Below are positions 59,043-64,000 of a stretch of 64,000 nt of DNA, piece by piece (within the stretch, counting starts at the first letter, position 1; each line of letters begins with the position of its first letter). The DNA lies in assembly GCA_025769875.1 (NCBI GenBank), contig JAGFNK010000284.1:1-64000 (forward strand), read 5' to 3'. Origin of the DNA: Russula earlei. Lineage: Eukaryota; Basidiomycota; Agaricomycetes; Russulales; Russulaceae. The translations under genes and the position numbers were made by a program. Under the pieces are notes generated by a model. The model searched no databases. It was not told the DNA's origin and worked only from the letters and a program-made list of their open reading frames with translations.

Positions 59043-59376
59043 ATGCGCACCTCCTCTATTTTTGCCATATTTTGCCTTGCCATTGGCATCCTTCCATCGC
59101 TCGCACTTCCTAATCCTTCAGAGTAAGTCAACCTCTTCGAGTTCAACTTCTTCCCTGAAGTAAACTTTACTTTTCCTTTAATTCAGACACCTATTATCTG
59201 AAAGTGAACTCAAAAGAGTGAAGTCTCGTCAGGAGTACCTGAAACAAATGAAAAATCATAAAAATTGGGAAAAATGGCCTCGTGATCTGAGAGAAAACAT
59301 TAGTGCCGAGTATCGAGAACTTATTGACAAACTGTTATATCACAAAACTGCGGAGGCAAACCGTTACAAATTTTAG
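59043..59376 (+). CDS. Small secreted protein, 89 aa, two exons
   Basis: Exon 1 is 59043-59122, exon 2 is 59187-59376; the 64-bp intron starts GTAAGT and ends TTCAG, in phase. The N-terminus is a signal peptide (MRTSSIFAIFCLAIGILPSL, then ALPNPSE). The mature ~65 residues are very Lys/Glu/Arg-rich and helical (RQEYLKQMKNHKNWEKWPRD, AEYRELIDKLLYHK), without cysteines. No family is recognised. Size, signal peptide, lack of domains and a nearby retroelement are effector-like traits, but function is unknown. Its A/T-rich codon use differs from neighbouring GC-rich genes. Confidence 0.6.
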
Positions 59377-59490
59377 GCAAAGGGCAGCGGTCCGTGATAG
59401 AGACAATATATGACATGATTCCATATGAAGTACAAGTACAGTACCATTACCCCTATGCAACTACTTGGAATGTATTATGGGTACAGGTCA

Positions 59491-59844
59491 TGTGTCACCG
59501 CCGTCGGGTCAGACGATGATTGATTAGACTCGTTGAGTGTTTGATGGTAGAGTTAACTGGTAGTCAAGCAGTTAATGAGAAGAAAGGAATCGATTGTCTG
59601 GTAACTAGACAGGAGATTCGACTTGGGCTCTTAATGAGTCCATCGTACGGTTTATATACCTGTGAGAATACCTAGAGCTTGTTGGTACATTCGAGAGCAG
59701 AGAGTCCACGAGAATCGTATGGAAGGTTAGAGACTGGTCGACGCGTAGGAGGAAAAGACAAGTGGCTTCGACGCGTGACCAGAAGGTTCGAAAATTTACC
59801 ATACACGGTTCTTCCCCTTACGCCCTGGTGGGCACGCGGTATCA
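59491..59844 (-). repeat. 3' LTR of the Ty3/gypsy element (boundaries approximate)
   Basis: In element orientation it starts TGATACC straight after a polypurine tract and ends near ...GGTGACACA at 59491 (TG...CA ends). It contains a TATA box (GGTATATAAACC, near 59650-59661) as expected for U3. The second LTR is outside the window. Confidence 0.65.
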
Positions 59845-62247
59845 TCACCCTCCTCCAAGACTGGACGTCCTCGGCCAGGACGTCGCCATCCGTTGGGTAC
59901 TGGTTTCGGGAAGGAGACCTTCGTATAAGGGTCGTCGTTGTCGAAGCGTTGGAGGTGGGCGAGACGGATGGAGAGTTGGGTGGCCTCGAGGCGAATACCG
60001 ACATTTAATTTGGGCTTCTCGAGCTGATGCGCATATCGCAATCGAGGGCTTCGCTCTTGGCTTGGAGGTCCATAAGTTGGACATCGAGTTGGTGGTAGCG
60101 ATACACATCTGCAGCGACTCCCCAGTCGAGTTCTTTCTGGGCCGCTTCATAGAGGTAATCGAAGGTGACTGACGACGCCCGTAGCTGACGAACAAGCCAT
60201 AGGGGAAGGGTTTCGAGGGTGATGTCACGGTCATTGGTGGGAGAGGCGTAAACCTCCATGGAGGTCTCGGTCTCGTTAGTGATTGCTCCCGGGATCCCGA
60301 TGACTTTAGTGGGGGAAGCGTCTGAGCGGCGTACGAAGCGTGCGAGGGTGTATTTTCCGTCTCCGACAGGGAGCCAGAAGTCAGGTGCCTGGCCAAGGTT
60401 AGCGACGAAGCCCTCAGGGGCTTCAATAAGGCGTTGTTCTTTGGCCATGAGGAGGTCCTGGGTGGCGTCCAGCTGTTTTTCCAGTGACTTGACTCGTTCG
60501 TCCATGAGTTCTGTCTCGTGGGCTTGCTCCTCCAGTTCAAGGAGGCGTGATCGTTGGTCGAGGTCACGCTTCTTGAGAGTGGAGAGGAGTCCAATGATGA
60601 TGGTACGTAAAGTTTCGGACGATATGTCGGGATGGGTTTCCAATAGGTTGGAGACGGAAGTCGGGGAGAGTGGTCCGTCGAAGATAGCGAGGGTAGTGTC
60701 AATAACTGAGGTGGACATGATGGGATGGGGGTTTGTATCAAGTTTTGATGGATTTTTATAGGTAGAGTGGGTCGTTGTGATTGGTGATATTTTGTGAGGA
60801 AGGGGTAAAGGCGGACATCTTTTCCTGGTAGCCATATTGCGTCGAAGTGTGGGCGATTCTTCCATTTGACCAGATATTGAAGTCGCCGTTGTTTTCCCCA
60901 GCGTCGGTGATTCAAAATGGTTTCTATTTCTTCTCCTTCTTGTTCCGTCACCATATGGGGATGAGGAGTTGGGAAGTTAGGTCCCCGTGCTATGGTTTCT
61001 GTGTATGGTGTTAATAGCGAGGCGTGGAACACATCGTGTATGTTCCATGTTGGGGGTAGTTCCAATTTGAACGCCACTGGGGAGACTTCTTGTGTGATGG
61101 TAAATGGTCCATGTCTTTTGGGGGCTAGTTTGTTAGATAGATAGGGGAGTGATAAGTTTTTGGCTTCTAGCCAGACTTTCTGTCCTTCTTTGAACATGGC
61201 TTTAGGTGTGGGTTGATTTTGTGCCATTTGGTTGATGGCAGTTATGGCCTGGTTCCTTTTAGTTTCCAGTATTTTCATACGTGTTTCCACGAACTCGTTG
61301 TTTGTGGGGATAGTTAATGATGGTGAGTTTATGGGAATGTATCCTAATAGTGCTTCTGATGGTGTCATGTTGATAGTGGCGTTAACTCGTGCGTTGTGAA
61401 CTGCTGTTGCCAATGGTAGCCATTGGCTCCAGTCGGTTTGGTCGTGGGTGACCAATCGAAGGTATTGTTCGATCCATTGGTTATTCCTCTCGGAGATTCC
61501 ATCTGTTTGAGGGTGGAATGCCGTTGACAGGTTTTGTTGTATTCCCAGCCTTGTGTTGAGGGCTTTGCCGAAGTGTGATGTAAATCGTGGGTCTCGGTCT
61601 GATATAATCCTGGTGGGAAGCCCGAACCAAGGGTACACGTGTTCAAGGTACAGTTGGGCAATTTGTGGTCCTGTTACGGTTGTCTGGCAGGGTAGAAATA
61701 TAGCTGCTCTTGTTGCACCATGGTCTACTATGGTCAGGATAGCGTCAAACCCTTTGCTTTTGGGTAATTGGGTTATCAGGTCCATGGCTATTTGTTGGAA
61801 TGGGAGGTTCTCTTGTCGTGATGGGATTCGATACATGGGGGTTCTTGTTCGGTGTGTGAGTATTTTGTTCTGTTGACACGTATCGCATCCCATCACGTAG
61901 TTTCTGATCCATGCGTTCATTGATGGCCACCAATATGATCGAATTATCTTGTGGAATGTTTCGTCCCTTCCAGGGTGACCTGCTGTTGGGTGATCGTGAA
62001 ACTCTTGTAGAATTTGTCTTTTGAGGTATAATTCAGGGGGTACGACGAGTTTGCCCTGCATCTCCCAGACTCCTTCTTTGTCTTTCGTTATACCGAATGT
62101 TCTGGACCATTCTCGACACAGTTTTTGATGACGTTTTTGAGCTTGTTGGACACGTCCCTTGGTGGAGCCAATGAGGATAGTGCGGATGAATAGTTCTGAT
62201 GGAAGGACTGTGATGTTTTCAGTTGTCTTTGTCACCTTTGTTAGCAT
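59845..62247 (-). CDS. Gypsy integrase with C-terminal chromodomain
   Basis: The HHCC zinc finger is visible (HDHPTAGHPGRDETFHKI, then CDTCQQNK). The DDE core is present: MDLITQLPKS, ISDRDPRFTSHFG and HPQTDGISERNNQWIEQYLR. Next are a GPY/F-like segment (LAPKRHGPFTI, NIHDVFHASLL) and a chromodomain near 60790-60940 (EIETILNHRRW, LQYLVKWKNRPHFDAIWLP). Beyond that the frame stays open ~900 nt to the polypurine tract, but that extension is Ser/Pro/Arg-rich and overlaps the extra ORF, so it is probably not functional protein. The join to RNase H needs a +1 shift at a UGA near 62219. Confidence 0.8.
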   Translation of the reverse strand: MLTKVTKTTENITVLPSELFIRTILIGSTKGRVQQAQKRHQKLCREWSRTFGITKDKEGVWEMQGKLVVPPELYLKRQILQEFHDHPTAGHPGRDETFHKIIRSYWWPSMNAWIRNYVMGCDTCQQNKILTHRTRTPMYRIPSRQENLPFQQIAMDLITQLPKSKGFDAILTIVDHGATRAAIFLPCQTTVTGPQIAQLYLEHVYPWFGLPTRIISDRDPRFTSHFGKALNTRLGIQQNLSTAFHPQTDGISERNNQWIEQYLRLVTHDQTDWSQWLPLATAVHNARVNATINMTPSEALLGYIPINSPSLTIPTNNEFVETRMKILETKRNQAITAINQMAQNQPTPKAMFKEGQKVWLEAKNLSLPYLSNKLAPKRHGPFTITQEVSPVAFKLELPPTWNIHDVFHASLLTPYTETIARGPNFPTPHPHMVTEQEGEEIETILNHRRWGKQRRLQYLVKWKNRPHFDAIWLPGKDVRLYPFLTKYHQSQRPTLPIKIHQNLIQTPIPSCPPQLLTLPSLSSTDHSPRLPSPTYWKPIPTYRPKLYVPSSLDSSPLSRSVTSTNDHASLNWRSKPTRQNSWTNESSHWKNSWTPPRTSSWPKNNALLKPLRASSLTLARHLTSGSLSETENTPSHASYAAQTLPPLKSSGSREQSLTRPRPPWRFTPLPPMTVTSPSKPFPYGLFVSYGRRQSPSITSMKRPRKNSTGESLQMCIATTNSMSNLWTSKPRAKPSIAICASAREAQIKCRYSPRGHPTLHPSRPPPTLRQRRPLYEGLLPETSTQRMATSWPRTSSLGGG
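60005..60718 (-). CDS. Extra ORF downstream of pol in the gypsy element, 237 aa
   Basis: Starts at ATG 60718, soon after the end of the chromodomain, and runs to 60005, close to the polypurine tract. The N-terminal half has a coiled coil (ERVKSLEKQLDATQDLLMAK, preceded by RSRLLELEEQAHETELMDE). A globular-looking part follows (GQAPDFWLPVGDGKYTLARF, TLPLWLVRQLRASS, then ELDWGVAADVYRYHQLDV). Amino-acid balance is much more protein-like than the overlapping pol frame. No signal peptide or membrane segment is seen, so it is not an envelope-type protein. Function unknown. Confidence 0.6.
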   Translation of the reverse strand: MSTSVIDTTLAIFDGPLSPTSVSNLLETHPDISSETLRTIIIGLLSTLKKRDLDQRSRLLELEEQAHETELMDERVKSLEKQLDATQDLLMAKEQRLIEAPEGFVANLGQAPDFWLPVGDGKYTLARFVRRSDASPTKVIGIPGAITNETETSMEVYASPTNDRDITLETLPLWLVRQLRASSVTFDYLYEAAQKELDWGVAADVYRYHQLDVQLMDLQAKSEALDCDMRISSRSPN

Positions 62248-62884
62248 CTGGTGGTCTGGACAGGAGGTCTGCTGCTGAGTGTTTCTTCCCAGGGACGTGT
62301 TGTATTTTTAGCCAATAGTCTTGTAAGTCGGTGAACCATCTAGCCACTCTTCTGTTTATTTTTCTGGGGTTTTTCCAGTAGGTTAGGTTGGCGTGGTCCG
62401 TCAACAGGGTTATTGGGTGACTGGTTCCTGCTAGGTGTGGTCTCCAGTGCAATAGTGCTTTGTGTACTGCCAATAATTCTCTTTCATATATGTCGTAGTT
62501 TCGTTCTGTAGGTGTGAAAGTGGAGGAATAGTAAGCAATGGGGTGTCGTCGTGGTTTGGTGGGTTTGGTGGGGTTGATTTCTCCCTCTTGTGAGAGTATG
62601 GCTCCTATGCCATATGCTGAGGCGTCTGTTTCCAGGAAGAATGGTTTATCATAATCTGGTTGGGTTAATACCGGTTTTTCTGTAGTTAAACGCTTTAGTT
62701 CATCGAACGCCTTTTGTTGTTCGGGGGTCCAGTTCCAAACCGTTGCCTTTTTGGTTAGATCTAATAATGGTCTTGCGATATTGGAGTATCCTGGTATGAA
62801 GTATCGGTAGAATCCCGTGAACCCCAAGAAGGCTCTGATGTCAGTGGGTGTTTTGGGGTTTGGCCAATTTTGTACACTGGTCAC
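62219..62884 (-). CDS. Gypsy RT connection and RNase H segment
   Basis: RT-tail motif IRAFLGFTGFYRYFIPGYS is followed by KPFFLETDASAYGIGAILSQ, NYDIYERELLAVHKALLHWR and LLTDHANLTYWKN, ending KKHSAADLLSRPPD: a complete gypsy RNase H. Its frame is offset by one base from the upstream RT (near 62880-62888) and from the downstream integrase (near 62219). Confidence 0.8.
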   Translation of the reverse strand: MTSVQNWPNPKTPTDIRAFLGFTGFYRYFIPGYSNIARPLLDLTKKATVWNWTPEQQKAFDELKRLTTEKPVLTQPDYDKPFFLETDASAYGIGAILSQEGEINPTKPTKPRRHPIAYYSSTFTPTERNYDIYERELLAVHKALLHWRPHLAGTSHPITLLTDHANLTYWKNPRKINRRVARWFTDLQDYWLKIQHVPGKKHSAADLLSRPPDANKGDKDN

Positions 62885-64000
62885 TTTCTTTGGGATCCAT
62901 TTGAATGGTGTTTCCTTTTAACACTACTCCTAGAAACTCCACGGTGTCTTGTTCGAATTGACATTTTTCTGGTTTGAGGTAGAGGTCATGTTTCTTCAGC
63001 TTATCCAGTATCCTATGGACGTAATTTTCGTGGTTTGGGTCATCCTTTTTTGTTGCAATTAGGATGTCGTCCATGTAGATGGTTAACCAATCTTCTCGTA
63101 GTTCTTCTTCGAATATGGCGTTCATCATGGTTTGAAAGGTGGCTGGTGAATTGGTTAACCCAAAGAACATTACTGTGGGTTCGAATAGTCCTTCATTCGT
63201 AAGGAAAGCTGCTTTCCACTGGTCTCCTTCTTTGATTCGGACATTATTGTATCCCCATCGTATGTCGAATTTAGTAAATTTCTCCTTCCCACGGACCTTG
63301 TTTATGAGTTGTGGGATTAGGGGTAGCGGATATCGATTTCGTACGGTCCATTCATTTAATCTTCGATAGTCTTGTACAGGTCGTAATTTTCCATCTTTCT
63401 TTTTGATAAAGAAGAATGGAGCGGCGTATGGAGATTTGGATGGTCGTATGTATCCCTTTTGTAGGTGTTCCTTGACAAATTTCTTCAGTTCTTCTTGTTC
63501 ATTTTGCGTTAATGGGTATATTTTTCCAGGTAGAGAACTAGGTGCTCCAGGTTTTAGTTGGATAGCGTGGTCCCATATCCTTGGTTCTGGGAATCGTTGT
63601 GCTGCTTCCTCGGAAAATACTTGGCTGTGTCGTTGATATTTCTCGGGTATGTCAGCGTGGTTGGTGACGTTAGGTGGGAGGATAATTCGTCCAATGTACA
63701 GTTCTTCGGTCCTCTTTTCTTTCCTTGGTGAGAATTGAGCTTTTGTAGCATCGGGTGCCTTGGCTATGATTGGTAGGTGGGATGCGTCAATCCATCCTCT
63801 TGCCCAGTCGATTTTTGGTTGGTTGGCTGCAAACCATGGGTATCCTAGAATCATTTTGTTTTCTCCTAGATCTGATAGGAAAAACCTCATTTTGACGATT
63901 CTTTGTCCTGTCCTGATGTCTAGGTCCGTGTAGTGTTGTAGTGCTCCTGTTTTGTTGGGAGTTCCGTCGACGTTTAATAGTTTTCCTAGGTTGTTCCAAT
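62841..64000 (-). CDS. Gypsy protease tail and reverse transcriptase, open at the window edge
   Basis: The frame is open to the right edge. The end of the protease (NKMILGYPWFAANQPKIDW) is followed by RT motifs: LRPVQDYRRLNEWTV, FTKFDIRWGYNNVRI, GLTNSPATFQTMMN, the catalytic TIYMDDILIA, and LKPEKCQFEQDTVEFLG. The catalytic YMDD is intact. The frame shifts by one base just after QMDPKE, before the RNase H segment. Confidence 0.85.
   Translation of the reverse strand, partial: WNNLGKLLNVDGTPNKTGALQHYTDLDIRTGQRIVKMRFFLSDLGENKMILGYPWFAANQPKIDWARGWIDASHLPIIAKAPDATKAQFSPRKEKRTEELYIGRIILPPNVTNHADIPEKYQRHSQVFSEEAAQRFPEPRIWDHAIQLKPGAPSSLPGKIYPLTQNEQEELKKFVKEHLQKGYIRPSKSPYAAPFFFIKKKDGKLRPVQDYRRLNEWTVRNRYPLPLIPQLINKVRGKEKFTKFDIRWGYNNVRIKEGDQWKAAFLTNEGLFEPTVMFFGLTNSPATFQTMMNAIFEEELREDWLTIYMDDILIATKKDDPNHENYVHRILDKLKKHDLYLKPEKCQFEQDTVEFLGVVLKGNTIQMDPKESDQCTKLAKPQNTH

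Larger units (their letters stand above)
59491..64000 (-). mobile_element. Ty3/gypsy chromodomain retrotransposon, 3' part (5' end beyond window)
   Basis: On the minus strand the order is protease tail, reverse transcriptase, RNase H, integrase, chromodomain, an extra ORF, polypurine tract (59845-59857) and 3' LTR. This order and the chromodomain place it in the chromovirus group of Ty3/gypsy. Gag, primer-binding site and 5' LTR lie to the right of the window, so the target duplication cannot be checked. Two single-base shifts interrupt pol. Confidence 0.85.

Noticed and set aside
59679..60172. Plus-strand ORFs opposite the LTR and extra gypsy ORF
   Set aside because: Antisense to better supported features and without protein-like motifs.
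1..64000. tRNA, rRNA, CRISPR or telomeric repeats
   Set aside because: Looked for cloverleaf-like B-box phrases, spaced direct repeats and TTAGGG runs; none convincing.

Overview
The window looks like nuclear DNA of a basidiomycete, most likely an agaricomycete. Genes are split by many short introns (mostly 45-80 bp, GT...AG). The gene families are typical of mushroom-forming fungi: Goodbye-NACHT-ankyrin receptors, a DUF6535 membrane protein, F-box proteins, a GMC oxidoreductase, a UbiA-type prenyltransferase and chromodomain Ty3/gypsy elements. I recognised no rRNA, tRNA or CRISPR.

Layout. 1-3.3 kb: two decayed receptor pieces (a Goodbye/NACHT relic on the minus strand, an ankyrin relic on the plus strand). 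4.6-4.9 kb: a tiny two-exon secreted peptide gene with a TATA box. 5.8-8.5 kb: a DUF6535 membrane protein (-). 9.1-13.1 kb: a full-length Goodbye-NACHT-ankyrin gene broken by several single-base shifts (+). 13-18 kb: low-complexity spacer with a His/Pro-rich hypothetical gene. 18.3-22.6 kb: a CRIB-plus-kinase (PAK/STE20-like) gene with one +1 shift at a UGA. 22.9-30.7 kb: UTP10. 31-32.4 kb: a decayed F-box gene. 33.3-35 kb: RNA polymerase I subunit A49, divergent from a complete 16-exon GMC oxidoreductase (35.0-37.7 kb) with 76 bp between start codons. 38.4-40.05 kb: a kelch-repeat protein.

40.1-50.9 kb is a transposon island. The first element (40116-47440) has matching 10-bp terminal inverted repeats, a perfect 8-bp target duplication and GAGCCG/CGGCTC-rich ends, as in hAT elements. 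It has no visible transposase. Instead it carries fragments of unrelated host genes (RPN10, a HAMP-repeat histidine kinase, an RMD1/DUF155 protein, probably a transcription factor), some with introns kept. It sits about 60 bp upstream of the kelch start codon. The second (47678-50841) is a Mutator-like element with a 9-bp target duplication, ~70-bp terminal inverted repeats, an apparently intact MULE/SWIM transposase, and a 307-bp tandem duplication of its own 3' end.

51-59.4 kb: a UbiA-type prenyltransferase, an intact 9-exon Goodbye-NACHT-ankyrin receptor with a 13-unit heptad linker, and a second small secreted protein. 59.5-64 kb: the 3' part of a chromodomain Ty3/gypsy element (3' LTR, an extra coiled-coil ORF, integrase, RNase H, RT), running off the right edge.

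The housekeeping core is ribosome biogenesis (UTP10 and A49). The rest is fast-evolving accessory DNA: receptors at several stages of decay, small secreted proteins and transposons. Exon coordinates were derived by eye from splice sites and frame continuity.
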